A DNA stretch of 64,000 bases from CAVVEQ01 sp963747315 (GTDB lineage Bacteria; Chloroflexota; Anaerolineae; Anaerolineales; Anaerolineaceae): NCBI GenBank assembly GCA_963747315.1, contig CAVVEQ010000004.1, forward strand, positions 1-64,000, written 5' to 3'. The notes beneath the pieces were generated by a model. It made no database searches, was not told where the DNA came from, and was given only the letters and a program-made list of their open reading frames with translations. Positions 1 to 10,050 of this stretch are shown one piece after another. Position 1 is the first letter of the stretch. Each line of letters opens with the position of its first letter. A program made the translations under genes and the position numbers.

Positions 1-111
1 CCACAAAGCTGGAGCTAGAAATAACAATGCCACTGCAGCTATCAATATAATGCGCAGGTTTCTGCGCCAACCGCGCAACTGCAAAATGGGGGTTGATATC
101 TTTCACGTCAT
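1..111 (-). CDS. Carbohydrate ABC transporter permease, second subunit (MalG-like), N-terminal fragment
   Basis: Only the first 30 or so residues are in the window and the gene runs off the left edge. The frame reads as a short basic stretch (RGWRRNLR) followed by a hydrophobic helix (IILIAAVALLFLAPALW), the usual N-terminus of a MalG-type permease. It lies just downstream of a MalF-like permease and a sugar-binding lipoprotein, in the standard order. The ATG at 111 meets an in-frame TGA at 105-103, so either an indel is present or translation begins lower, for example at a TTG near 84. The identification depends mainly on context. Confidence 0.45.
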
Positions 112-148
112 TGTTCTTTCGGATTGATGGTTGAAATCATATGGGGTT

Positions 149-1037
149 TCAATCGCTTCGTTCTCCGAGATAAAAAACCCAAAACTTTTGACTTCGCATT
201 AGTAAAAGGGTTAAGGTCATAATGATGGCGAACAGCACCCAGGACATAGCAGCCGCATACCCCATGTTAAGTACTGAAAGCCTGGCGGTAGATGTATAGA
301 ACGAGGAAAAGGGTCGAATCAAGCGGACCTCCATTGGTCGCCACAAAGGCGCTGGTGAATGATTGGAAGGTGGCGATCACACTCAACACAAGAATAAAAA
401 AGATGGTGGGGGAAAGCAAAGGCAGGGTAATTGTAATAAATTGGCGGAAACTTCCAGCACCATCCTGGCCGCGGCTTCATAGAGTTCACCTGGGATACTC
501 TGCAATCCGCCCAGATAGAGCGCCATGGAACGACCCCACCCCCAGAAGGTCATCATCACCAGTGCCCAAAGGGCGTAATTTGGATCGAGCAGCCAGCGCG
601 GCCCAACAATACCAAACCAACCAAGAACCATATTAACCAATCCACCGTTAGGATTGAGCATCCACAGCCACACCACAACAAAAGCCACGCCAGAAAAGAC
701 TGTCGGCATATAGAAAATTGTGCGAAATGCACCAACACCTTTAAAGCGTGGCAGCACCAGAAGCGCCAGGAGCAAGCCGCCAATTAGGTCGAGGGGGACG
801 TACGCCGCGGTATAAGCCAAAAGTAACTTTAATTGATTGGATGAAGAGCGGGTCGGCTGCCAAATTACGATAATTTTCCAGTCCCACCCATAGCGGAGCG
901 GTCAACAGATCCCAGTCTGTAAAACTTATCAATAGCGAGATCATCATGGGGCCGGCAGTGAATAACAAAAAACCCACCAGCCAGGGCGAGATGGCGATAT
1001 AGAAACTCAGCGCTTCTTTTTGTTGTAAAGTTCGCAA
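149..1037 (-). CDS. Carbohydrate ABC transporter permease, first subunit (MalF/LacF-like), frameshifted
   Basis: Inner-membrane permease that would pair with the MalG-like subunit to import a sugar delivered by the upstream binding protein. The N-terminus has the family signature SPWLVGFLLF and FTDWDLL. Later segments include YMPTVFSGVAFVVVWLWM, the cytoplasmic EAA loop around ELYEAAARMDGA, which docks the ATPase, and a final helix ending YLGERSD. These pieces lie in different frames. Joining them needs indels near 825, 455 and twice near 270, where QAFQYLNMGYAAAM is restored by adding a C and an A. The start appears to be TTG at 1037 with no clear Shine-Dalgarno. No ATPase gene is in view, as is common for CUT1 importers that share one. 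Confidence 0.8.
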
Positions 1038-1140
1038 TGCGAAACTTATTTCTGAATTATGAAATTATGTGTTATGGAGGGATATGAGTGCTGGTATAAC
1101 CTACACACATATCCCTCTATTTAATTGAAATACAAAGTTG

Positions 1141-2434
1141 CTATTCTACCAATTTATCCAGGGCAGCCTGGGCGTCTTTTGCGGCCTGGGCAAGAAGAGC
1201 ATTCACGTCAGCATTTGGATCCAGAATGACCGATTCCAGCACCTTACGTAGTGCAGGGTCTGCCGTTTCGTTCCAGTACGGAGTGAAGGTGTATGCACGG
1301 GGTTTCGGTAATTAAGTTTCCAATCCATACACCTTCGATCGGGTCTTTAGATAAACCGGAGGAATCGGCTACGCTCTTAACAGCCGGCAGAGCCCAATCT
1401 TTCCAAACCTGAGCACCGGGCTCACCGGAAACATAACTAAGGTATTTATAGGCAGTGTCCGCGTACTCCGATGAAGTAGGGATACCAAAACCACCCCAGA
1501 AAAGGATGTTGGCACGCACTTTATCCCTCGGCGGAGCCACAACTCCCAGAGAAATATTAGGGTTAGTCTTAAAGCCACTTTGCGGCCAGCGCCCGAAAAG
1601 CATCATTGCCGCTTTGCCGTTGGCAAATTCACTGTTTCCGCCGCCAAAGGAATTCAAGTCCGCCGGTTGCGGGGCAACCTGGTATTTGTTATACAGGTCG
1701 GCATAGAACTGTACTGCCCGGGCTACTTCGGGAGAATCCATTGTGCCGGTAAAGCTCTTACCATCCTCGCTAATCAGCGAACCGCCAGCAGCAGCCACCC
1801 AATATTCAAAACCGGTCGTCCATGCCGCTGGTAATTGGATGCCCCACTGGGTCACATTACCAGAGCTATCCTTCAGGGTCAGCTTCTGAGCAGTAGCGAG
1901 AAAATCCTCCCAAGTCCAGCCATCAACCGGGTAAGGAATGTTTGATTCATCAAATAGTTTTTTGTTGTAATACACAGCCAGTGGTGAGTAGTCTTTGGGG
2001 AGGAGATACTGCTTGCCGTCAACCTTTCCCGGATCCAACAATCCGGGCAAATAAATGGTTGTGTCAAAATTGCTATCAGTAAGATAGGAATCCAAGGGGA
2101 CAAAAGCATTCTTGGTTACAAAAGAAGGCACCGCGTCATCCCCGATCTGCATGATATCTGGGGCAGCCTTGGCTGACAGTTGGGTAAGCAAGCGGGCATA
2201 GTAATCCCGTCCCGAGACAGGCTCGAGCTGGACAATAACATTGGGATTCTGGTCCTCAAAGTTTTGGATGATCTGTTGATGAGGGGTAAGGCCATCACCA
2301 CCGTCTCCGGTGCCAGCGCGGATCACAATCGTGCTATCAGTGGTGGCTGGTGAGGAGGGGGCAGTTGTGGCACAAGCCGAGAGCACAAGGGTTATTAAAA
2401 TGGCAACAAACAAGAAACGAATTAACATTTTCAT
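1141..2434 (-). CDS. Extracellular sugar-binding lipoprotein of an ABC transporter, frameshifted near the C-terminus
   Basis: Solute-binding protein (family 1, MalE-like) that captures a sugar outside the membrane and passes it to the adjacent permeases. The N-terminus is a lipoprotein signal with lipobox LSAC, then a Ser/Thr linker. The body has typical features such as the FEDQNPNV strand, a YNKKLFDE motif, the WTWEDFLATAQKL helix and GKAAMMLFGRW. The ATG at 2434 is preferred because AGGAG sits about 7 nt upstream; an earlier in-frame start at 2482 lacks this. An extra C in a CCCC run near 1295 shifts the frame. Removing it restores AYTFTPYWNETADPALRKVL and a natural end at 1141. The substrate cannot be told from sequence. 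Confidence 0.88.
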
Positions 2435-2949
2435 TGATTTTCTCCTTTTTATATCAAATGTGCTTGCATTTTTTGGAACCACTTTACCCGTAGAGGCAAC
2501 GAAGTAATATCTAAATCGTTTTTTTTACTTTGAGAAATCAATCACTGCAATCCATTAATTAATAAATATACTACTTTAAGTTCATTAATTCAAAAATTGT
2601 ATATCCTTTGCTCGAGGGTAAGTATGTGGAATTATGATGATTCATAGGTGTATCGGAATTTTTTATTTATTAACCGCCATTTTGTCCCCCACCCTCTGAT
2701 TTGTATGCAAAAATTATTTAGTTGCCAGCATTTTATAAAAATTCAAATTTAATTATAAACAAACCTCTTACTCAGTCAAAAATTGGCACTTTACCTTCGA
2801 AGAGAGGGGCTTAAAAGCATGGAAGGTTTAGTCTTTAAGTTTTTTCAAATGGGGATTTCCCCACAAAACCTAAAATTCAGCGACATTCAACCCCAGGATA
2901 CCATTTATGAAACACATTTCTTATTGTAGATAATATCACTGGTTCAACC
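2435..2949. other. AT-rich intergenic region between the sugar transporter and sulP
   Basis: About 515 nt with no convincing coding frame. It is markedly AT-rich and contains the minus-strand promoter at 2752-2779. No repeat or RNA structure was recognised in the rest. Confidence 0.5.
2752..2779 (-). promoter_or_regulatory. Sigma-70-type promoter for the sugar ABC operon
   Basis: On the minus strand TTGACT (2779-2774) and TATAAT (2757-2752) are separated by 16 nt, close to the bacterial consensus. Transcription would start near 2745 and run toward the binding-protein gene, leaving a leader of about 310 nt. No terminator or operator was recognised in that leader. Confidence 0.55.
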
Positions 2950-4653
2950 TCAATCGGATCTATTTTCGTTTTCTCCTACTTTTTTTTCTCCCAGCCATGC
3001 CTGTCCATCTTCATAAGCCTTGGTTGCCGCTGCCCCCCATTGCGGATGAGCTACATAGATGTTTTCCCGTCCGAGAAGGTCTACCAGCCCGATCCGCTCG
3101 AGCTGCGAAAGAACAGCCTCGCTCACGCCTGCCAGCTTCACGATCCCTCCGTTCTTCATGACCAAACGCACGTAACGATCCATCACCCCGATCATGGTGC
3201 TGCCAAAATCATCGTATCCGCGCAGCACGAAGATCACAACCGCCTCCCTGGCTTTATCAGCCTCTGGCAGGATTTCTTCAAATGTCTTCGCTGCGGCGTA
3301 GAACAGGCTGCCATAAGGTTGCAACACCGTCACCTTGTGACTGGGTAGTTTTTTCGGGGCGGGTTGCTCGATCGGGAAACCGTTTTTCCCAGGAACAAGT
3401 TCCAACAGTTTAATCTGGTTTGCCTGCTGGATGACGAGAAGCAGAACGGAGATGGCCACCCCGAGCAGCACCGCGAACTGAAGCGGCATGATCAGGGTGC
3501 CAACGAAGGTGATCAACATCACAACCCTCGGTATCATTCCCGTATTCCAGACATTCTTGATCGCAGTCGGGTTGATGGTTCGGAAACCGATCACGATCAA
3601 CAATCCAGCCAGTGCCGGCATCGCAATCAATTCAACCAGGTTGGCAAAAAGCAGGATAATGATCGCGATCAGAACGCCAACAAGAAAATTCGCCCAGCGG
3701 GTTTTTGCCCCCGCCTGGACCACCAGGGCAGTGCCGGAGAGCGAACCGCCCGAGGGCATCCCCTGAAAAAAGCTTGTCGCCAGGTTCGCCATCCCCTGGC
3801 CAAGAAAGTCGCCCGAAGGGTTGGGGAATTTTCCATTTGGATTGGGATATCCCTGGCTGATCCCTGCCCCCTGGACCAGACCGATGATGCTGAGCGCGAA
3901 CGCAGGGATGATCAAGGGACCAATTAAGGATAATTGTGGGAACTGGAAGGATGGCAAAGCGTTGGGGACCTCGGTGACATCTCCGACAAGGATAACTTTG
4001 CTGAAAGCCGGGAACGCGGCGATTACCGAGGCGATCACCATCGGCAGAATCAGGGAGAATTTATCCAACTGTCTGATCCGGCTGAATAGGACAATAAATC
4101 CGATTGTCACCAATCCAACGATCAGCGTGGGGAGGACGATCTGATTGATATTCAGAAGCGTGTCAAAAGCCCGGACCACCCGGTTGGAGAAGGCGCTCCG
4201 GTACCCGGTAAAATCTTCCAGTTGACCCAGAATAATCAACAAAGCAACGCCGTTTAAAAACCCTGTCATCACAGAAAAAGGTACGAACCTCACTAAAAAA
4301 CCCATTTTCAGCAAGCCAAGAGTTATCTGGATTATTCCAACCATCAACGCCAGTACGAACACCGCCTGTAATTTCGTATCCCCCGAATATCCGACCAACG
4401 AACTACCAACCGCAAGGGAAAGGGCGCTTGTTGTTGAAATATGCATCATCTCCGAGCTGGTAAAAAGCGCACCAATGGGGGTGGCGATGATCATGGTGTA
4501 CAACCCGGTGAGCGGATTGATCCCGGCAAGTATCGCGGAAGCCATACTGTCCGGGATACTCGAGATCCCCAGCGTGAGCGCGGAGAGAAAATCGCTCGAG
4601 AGATTTTTTCGGTCAATGCGCCATTTATTTTTTAGGGATTTGATCATTTCCAT
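2950..4653 (-). CDS. SulP-family anion transporter with C-terminal STAS domain
   Basis: A 567-residue inner-membrane protein of the SLC26/SulP family, which move sulfate, bicarbonate or other anions. The N-terminal membrane region (about residues 20-430) contains the family stretch NLSSDFLSALTLGISSIPDSMASA and a GGLSGTALVVQAGAKT-like central loop. The C-terminal domain (about 445-545) reads as STAS, with the strand VVIFVLRGYDDFGSTMIGVMDR in the position of the regulatory nucleotide-binding motif. The gene is intact and full length for the family. The ATG at 4653 has only a weak Shine-Dalgarno. It is flanked by intergenic DNA on both sides and seems to be a single-gene unit. The substrate is not predictable here. 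Confidence 0.9.
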   Translation of the reverse strand: MEMIKSLKNKWRIDRKNLSSDFLSALTLGISSIPDSMASAILAGINPLTGLYTMIIATPIGALFTSSEMMHISTTSALSLAVGSSLVGYSGDTKLQAVFVLALMVGIIQITLGLLKMGFLVRFVPFSVMTGFLNGVALLIILGQLEDFTGYRSAFSNRVVRAFDTLLNINQIVLPTLIVGLVTIGFIVLFSRIRQLDKFSLILPMVIASVIAAFPAFSKVILVGDVTEVPNALPSFQFPQLSLIGPLIIPAFALSIIGLVQGAGISQGYPNPNGKFPNPSGDFLGQGMANLATSFFQGMPSGGSLSGTALVVQAGAKTRWANFLVGVLIAIIILLFANLVELIAMPALAGLLIVIGFRTINPTAIKNVWNTGMIPRVVMLITFVGTLIMPLQFAVLLGVAISVLLLVIQQANQIKLLELVPGKNGFPIEQPAPKKLPSHKVTVLQPYGSLFYAAAKTFEEILPEADKAREAVVIFVLRGYDDFGSTMIGVMDRYVRLVMKNGGIVKLAGVSEAVLSQLERIGLVDLLGRENIYVAHPQWGAAATKAYEDGQAWLGEKKVGENENRSD

Positions 4654-5037
4654 GATGTTTTCAATTATAAATCGGATTCTTCGTCCCCGAATCCGTCAAA
4701 GAAAGGCATATATAAATCGCCTCTCTTTCGATGTAGAAATCAATGATTTAATCTGTTTATCTATCAATTTTCAGCAAGTATGGCATGGCGGTTGGGCACC
4801 TGTTGCTCCAGTCATTTTGGGCAAATGGAACGATCTTTCAGCTGATGATTCTGGCTAACATTCTATTATTATTGTTCAAGTATAAAAATTTGGATAACAG
4901 TATAAATTGCAAGCTGGAGAATAAATGCGAATATTAAGATAAGATCGTCAAAATAACCACCCTTGGAGGTGAAAAGAGAGGTTGAAATTTTTTGACGTGA
5001 AATCGCCGAAGAACTTTTTTCAACCCGGAGAGGAAAC
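4654..5037. other. Divergent intergenic region between sulP and the DUF1254 gene
   Basis: About 384 nt separate two divergently transcribed genes, so promoters for both should lie here. Several AT-rich TATAAA-like boxes occur near 4880 and 4900, but no well-spaced -35/-10 pair could be defended. No coding frame or repeat was recognised. Confidence 0.4.
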
Positions 5038-6408
5038 ATGGATTTGGAAATACTGACGAATAAGGGCACCGAAGAACAGGTAAAACTTGCTGCAGAGGCT
5101 TATCTCTATGGTTACCCGCTGGTTTACAACTTGCGTGAAATTGCCAAGTTCCCTGCGGGCACTTCAATCATTCGCTCGGTTATCCCCTATAACACATTTG
5201 CACCGGCGCGTAATTTGCTGGATCCGAGCGCTAATTTTGTCTCACCCAATAATGATACGCTTTATATCTTAGCGATGTGCGACGTGCGAAATGGACCCCT
5301 CGTGCTGCATGTACCGGATATGCACGATCGTTATTACGTGCTGCAATTCGTCGACGCCTGGACGAATAACTTTGCATATATTGGGAGGCGCGCCACAGGG
5401 ACGGTTGAGGCGCACTACCTTCTGGCTGCTGGTGACTATCCGGGTGAGGTTCCCCATGGAATGAAAGTGGTTCGCACCCCCACCGGGATATTTGCAATCG
5501 TCGGGCGGGTGGCTGTCAATGGTTCAGCCGATCTGCCAGCCGTGCACGCCCTGCAAGATCAATTTTCACTCACACCACTCAGCGTTTATCAGGGTGGAGT
5601 CGCACCCTCACCTGTATCCGGTGTGCCCGAAGCCGATCCGCACCTTGATGAAGATTTAAAGTGGTGGGAAGAGTTCCGACTGGCACTGATGGCGTTCCCG
5701 CCGCCTGCTGCAGATGCGTCCTTCCTGGAGATCTGCCGAAAGCTGGGGTTGTTGGAAGCTGCCTCACCCTATCTTCATCCAGACCCGGCATTAACGAAGA
5801 TCCTGGTTGCAGGCCAAAAAGCTGCCCAGAACCAGCTGGAAGAGCTGATAAAAGCCTCCGCCAAGCCGGTGAATGGCTGGCAGGATTTCAAGAACATTTT
5901 CAACTACAACGCTGATTACTTCGAGGTTGGTACTAAAAATACTCCCCAATGGATCATCGCCGATCGTAAAACCGCCTATGTCACGCGCTCCGTCGCGGCT
6001 CGGGCTGGATTATGGGGTAATCACGGCTACGAGGCAAACTATCAGCTCATCTATGTGGACTCAGATGATCAACCGCTCCACGGTGAGCATAGATATGAAC
6101 TACACCTGGCTGTGCCGCCACCGGTGGAAGCCTTCTGGTCGCTGACCATGTACAACGTGCCCGAGCTTCATCTGGTGAATAATCCGATCAATCGCTATTC
6201 AATTGGAGATCGCACCCCTGGTCTGCAGTATGGTGCAGATGGTTCAATTACGATTTACCTGCAAAAAGATTCACCGGGGGAAGACAAGGAAGCAAACTGG
6301 CTGCCTACACCAATTGGCACCTTCCGTCCAGTTATGCGGATGTATCAACCGAAATCACCGGTTTTGGATGGCAGCTATAAACTACCTGCCATCAAACTCC
6401 ATAAATAA
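5038..6408 (+). CDS. DUF1254/DUF1214 domain protein
   Basis: A 456-residue protein with the two-domain layout of the DUF1254-DUF1214 family, whose biochemical role is not established. The N-terminal domain (about 15-140) has AYLYGYPLVYNLREI, the VSPNNDTLY motif and PDMHDRYYVLQFVDAWTNN. The C-terminal domain (about 330-440) has VEAFWSLTMYNVPELHLVNN followed by the NRYSIGDRTPGL pattern typical of DUF1214. Many relatives carry an export signal, and this one has none visible. GGAGAGGAAAC directly before the ATG supports the start. A hairpin follows 36 nt after the stop, so it is probably monocistronic. Confidence 0.88.
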   Translation: MDLEILTNKGTEEQVKLAAEAYLYGYPLVYNLREIAKFPAGTSIIRSVIPYNTFAPARNLLDPSANFVSPNNDTLYILAMCDVRNGPLVLHVPDMHDRYYVLQFVDAWTNNFAYIGRRATGTVEAHYLLAAGDYPGEVPHGMKVVRTPTGIFAIVGRVAVNGSADLPAVHALQDQFSLTPLSVYQGGVAPSPVSGVPEADPHLDEDLKWWEEFRLALMAFPPPAADASFLEICRKLGLLEAASPYLHPDPALTKILVAGQKAAQNQLEELIKASAKPVNGWQDFKNIFNYNADYFEVGTKNTPQWIIADRKTAYVTRSVAARAGLWGNHGYEANYQLIYVDSDDQPLHGEHRYELHLAVPPPVEAFWSLTMYNVPELHLVNNPINRYSIGDRTPGLQYGADGSITIYLQKDSPGEDKEANWLPTPIGTFRPVMRMYQPKSPVLDGSYKLPAIKLHK

Positions 6409-6866
6409 CACCGAGAGGAAACAATATCCCGCGTATATGACCAATTTCGGGCGGCTAAGCCGCCCGAAAACCTTTACAAGACTCTCTAGAAGTTCCCGCG
6501 CTCGATAGGTCGCCTTAAAAGATCTTATGGTATTAGATCACCGATCGAATTGGTAAATAGTCCTCTTTCGAGATCTCATTCCATTAATATCCCAACAGGA
6601 AGCAGTTAGTTTTTTTAACAAACTGGAATGAGGGGTATTTAATTCTGCGCCTGATTTTTAATCTTGCCAATTGCAGTGATAATCCTCTGCCTTAGGAGCA
6701 GCAGGCGGATATGGATATGGGTTGAAAAACACATGCCATATCCGCCTTCGGTTGTACCTCTTCGCCGGATTTTCGTCTCCCACTCCTCACCTTATTGGAT
6801 TATTGAAATAGTTGCACTTCTATGTGCGAGAATCCGGTTTTTTCCTCTTCTCAGGAAACACATGTT
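6409..6866. other. Intergenic region between convergent genes
   Basis: About 458 nt between the DUF1254 gene and the oppositely oriented sulfatase. It holds the hairpin at 6445-6469. The remaining sequence has short open frames without family signatures and shows no repeats that I could see. Confidence 0.45.
6445..6469 (+). terminator. Perfect 11-bp hairpin, probable terminator of the DUF1254 gene
   Basis: An 11-nt arm (6445-6455, TTTCGGGCGGC) is the exact reverse complement of 6459-6469 with a 3-nt TAA loop. The stem ends in AAA/TTT pairs, but no long T run follows on either strand, so efficiency is uncertain. Confidence 0.6.
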
Positions 6867-8408
6867 TTACACCATGTGCCCGATGCTTTCCTCCATTTTC
6901 GCCAGTACCTGATCGACGGTGAAACTGGCAGGTTTCATTCTTGGCGGAAATTCCTTAAAGGTTTCCAGGAATTGGCGAACCAGGAATTGCGCGGCGTAGG
7001 TGATATAGGCATGGTCGATCATCCAATCGAAATATGTGTTGGAGGTGATGTCCGCCCGTTCGAAGGGATCTGTTCGTAAATTAAAGATCTTGGGTATCCT
7101 GAGGAATGTGAAAGGTTCCATCCAAATGGCAACCGTGCCTTGCATACGTTGTTCGGCAAATACGACTTTCCAGTTGTCATAACGTAAACCAACAAGGTCT
7201 CCATCATCGGAGAAATAAATAATCCCGGGGCGCGGACCCTTCGGTTCACTGCCGGTGAAATAGGGCAGGAAGTTATAACCATCGATGTGCACCTTGAATT
7301 TTTTATCCCCTGCCTTGTGACCGGTCTTCAGCTTCGCAGATATTTCCGCATCCCCGGCGGCAGCCAGGAACGTGGGCAGCCAATCGTTGTGGCTTATTAT
7401 TTCGTTAGATACCGTACCAGCCTCGATTTTCCCAGGCCAGCGGATCATCTCTGGTACGCGGAAAGCGCCTTCCCAGTTGGAATTCTTCTCGTTGCGGAAG
7501 GGGGTCATGGCGGCATCCGGCCAGGAGTTTATGTGCGGGCCATTATCCGTTGAATAGACTACGATGGTATCTTCGGTAATTCCCAGTTCGTCCAGCAGAT
7601 CCAGCATCTGGCCTACATGTTTATCGTGTTCCACCATGACATCGTGATAAAACGACTGCCAGCGTCCCGCCTGGCCAAGGATCTCCTTGGGTGGGTGGAC
7701 ACGGAAGTGCATCCAGGTGGTGTTGAGCCAGACAAAGAATGGCTTTTCATCGGAATGAGCTTTTTTGATGAATTTCTTGGCGCTATCCAGGAATTCAAGG
7801 TCGCAGGTTTCCATGCGCTTGCGTGTTAGTGGACCAGTATCCTCGATTTTTTGCTTACCCACCCTACCCCAGCGAGGCTGCTCGGTGGGGTCATCCTCCT
7901 CGGTCGCCCAGGAGTGGATCACACCGCGCGGGCCAAAGATCTTCTTGAAATTCGGGAAATCGGCTTCCGGCGGATAATCCACGTTTTCCGGTTCTTCCTC
8001 GGCGTTTAGATGATACAGATTGCCGAAGAACTCGTCAAAACCATGCGCGGTGGGGAGGTACTTGTTCTTATCCCCAAAATGATTCTTACCAAATTGCCCG
8101 GTGGCGTACCCGAGAGGTTTAAGGAGCTCCGCTATGGTGGCATCCTCTGCCTGCAGTCCGATATCCGAACCAGGCATACCGACCTTGGTCATTCCGGTCC
8201 GGTATGGGTTCTGCCCGGTAATGAATGCCGCCCGCCCGGCGGTGCAGCTTTGCTGACCATAGGAATCGGTGAAGCGCATTCCTTCGTTCGCAATCCGGTC
8301 GATGTTGGGCGTTCGATAACCCATCAATCCGTCGCTGTAGCAGCTCAGGTTGGTGATCCCAACGTCATCCCCCCAGATCACGAGTATATTTGGTTTTCCG
8401 TTTGGCAT
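6867..8408 (-). CDS. Type I arylsulfatase (AslA/AtsA-like)
   Basis: Hydrolyses a sulfate ester, using a formylglycine made from an active-site cysteine. The protein starts with the metal-binding strand NILVIWGDDVG (Asp14/Asp15). The maturation motif is CTAGR at residues 55-59, followed by AAFITGQNPYRTGM. This is the C-x-[PA]-x-R type, with Ala in place of the commoner Pro. STDNGPH supplies further metal and sulfate ligands. No signal peptide is visible, so it may be cytoplasmic. AAGGAGAG lies 7-8 nt before the ATG at 8408. The next gene upstream on the same strand encodes the radical SAM enzyme that would activate this cysteine without oxygen, which makes a functional pair likely. At 513 residues it is a normal length. 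Confidence 0.92.
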   Translation of the reverse strand: MPNGKPNILVIWGDDVGITNLSCYSDGLMGYRTPNIDRIANEGMRFTDSYGQQSCTAGRAAFITGQNPYRTGMTKVGMPGSDIGLQAEDATIAELLKPLGYATGQFGKNHFGDKNKYLPTAHGFDEFFGNLYHLNAEEEPENVDYPPEADFPNFKKIFGPRGVIHSWATEEDDPTEQPRWGRVGKQKIEDTGPLTRKRMETCDLEFLDSAKKFIKKAHSDEKPFFVWLNTTWMHFRVHPPKEILGQAGRWQSFYHDVMVEHDKHVGQMLDLLDELGITEDTIVVYSTDNGPHINSWPDAAMTPFRNEKNSNWEGAFRVPEMIRWPGKIEAGTVSNEIISHNDWLPTFLAAAGDAEISAKLKTGHKAGDKKFKVHIDGYNFLPYFTGSEPKGPRPGIIYFSDDGDLVGLRYDNWKVVFAEQRMQGTVAIWMEPFTFLRIPKIFNLRTDPFERADITSNTYFDWMIDHAYITYAAQFLVRQFLETFKEFPPRMKPASFTVDQVLAKMEESIGHMV

Positions 8409-8481
8409 GGTATTCTCTCCTTTTCTGGATAGATCTCAATTCTATGATCCTTACATGCTTTTATCGATAAGTGGTTTTCGA

Positions 8482-9874
8482 TTAGGTAACATTATTGCTT
8501 TGAATCTGGGAACGGGATTGTGGGTTGGGAATTGGTTTCTTTGCAGCCTCCCGGGGCGGAGCCCCATGACAATTCTTGAATTTTTGCCCGCTTCCGCATG
8601 GACATGGGTCCAGACGGCGAGTGTTTGAAAACGCCTGGTCGAGGATCACCATCACCTCTTTTGCATCGCTTCCGCGGCGGATGATCCCGGCCATTAGTTT
8701 CATGGAAAATCCTGCGTGAGTGAAAAATTCTTTATACCCTTCGCACAGGTAATTCAGACCCGGTTCACCATCCGGAGAATTGATAAAACGATTCTTGGGG
8801 CATTCTCCATGACAGGCGAATTTCACCACACAGTCTCTGCAGTATCCCGGTAGGGAATCCCGTTTATCTAATCCAAATTTTCTCTGCCGTGGTGAGGCAA
8901 CCATATTAATTATATGTTCGTTCTGGATATTTCCAAGCAGGTAATTGGGATCCACAAAATGATCGCAGGAATACAAATCACCATTGTGCTCCAGGGCTAG
9001 CCCGGTGCCGCAGGTTTCATTAAAAACACACATGCCGGAAGAACTCATACCCAGCCAGTTCCGCAGCGTGGCTTCAAAGGTTTGCACAAAAACGCTGCCC
9101 ACATCGTGGCGCACCCATTCATCAAATATCACCGATAGGAACCGGCCAAATTGCATCCGGCAGGACCGAGCGATCCGAAACGGGGAGGTGTTGTTGCGTG
9201 TTAGTCGGCGTGCTTTCCGGCTGACGCTCCACCACGGGAATAAATTGGATCCAGGTTGTTCCCACCTCATCCCGTAAAAACCGGTAGACTTCAAGCGGGT
9301 AATCCGCGTTTACCCGGTTGACAGCGGTCAGGATGTTGTAGTCAACCCCGTGTTTTTGGAGAAGCCGCAATCCACGCATCACCCGGTCGAATGTGGGATG
9401 ACCGCCCTTATCGAGGCGGTAAACATCGTGCAGCTCCCTCGGACCATCCAGGCTGATCCCGATCAGGAAATTGATTTTCTTTGAAAAATTCCACCCAGGC
9501 TTCATCCAGCAGCGTCCCGTTCGTCTGCATGGTATGCACGAAGCGCATTCCCGGACGGCGGTACTTTTCCACCAGGTCCAGGGAGCGGCGGTAAAAATCG
9601 AGCCCCATCAATGTGGGCTCCCCCCCTGCCAGGCAATATTCACGTCGTCGGTCTGATGCGATTCGATCAACTGCCTGATATATTGCTCCTGTATCTCGGG
9701 TGTCATTCTGAAGTTACTGCCGGGGTAGAGATCAGCCTTATCCAGGAAAAAACAGTATGCGCAATCCAGGTTGCAAGCAGCCCCGGTAGGTTTTACCAGC
9801 AGGTGAAAAGCCAGCGGTGCGTTCTCAGGCCTTTTGGGTAATAACGGTAAGTTTACTTTTTCACGTATGGACAT
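8482..9874 (-). CDS. Anaerobic sulfatase-maturating enzyme (radical SAM, SPASM) with C-terminal SEC-C motif, frameshifted
   Basis: Converts the active-site Cys of sulfatases to formylglycine using S-adenosylmethionine and iron-sulfur clusters. The radical SAM triad is in CNLDCAYC. WQGGEPTLMGLDF, SLDGPRELHDVYR and the SPASM-type cysteines around GMCVFNETCGTGLALEHNGDLYSCDHF and CRDCVVKFACHGECPKN follow the family order. The far C-terminus has DPCPCGSGQKFKNCHG, a SEC-C zinc motif found as an add-on in some members. The gene is read in four frames. Indels near 9625 (one G missing in a G run), near 9485 and near 9165 restore one protein. Start at 9874 (MSIREK) is tentative; an ATG at 9940 is also open. 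The downstream sulfatase is its probable substrate. Confidence 0.9.
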
Positions 9875-10050
9875 TTCATTTCTGTTTTCACTTGTAGAAC
9901 CAGCACTGTACGTGAATGAATGATGATCGGTATTTTTCATCTTCCGCACGGTGGATACTGATTTCAGTTCACCCGAATTTCCGGTAAAGACCTTTTTTAG
10001 GATTCCAGAAACGCAATAATTATCGATTTGAAATTCTAGAGAATATTAGG

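Noticed and set aside
149..1037. Pseudogene of a sugar permease
   Set aside because: The protein can be rebuilt with a few one-base indels and similar breaks occur in essential genes nearby, so sequence error is the better explanation.
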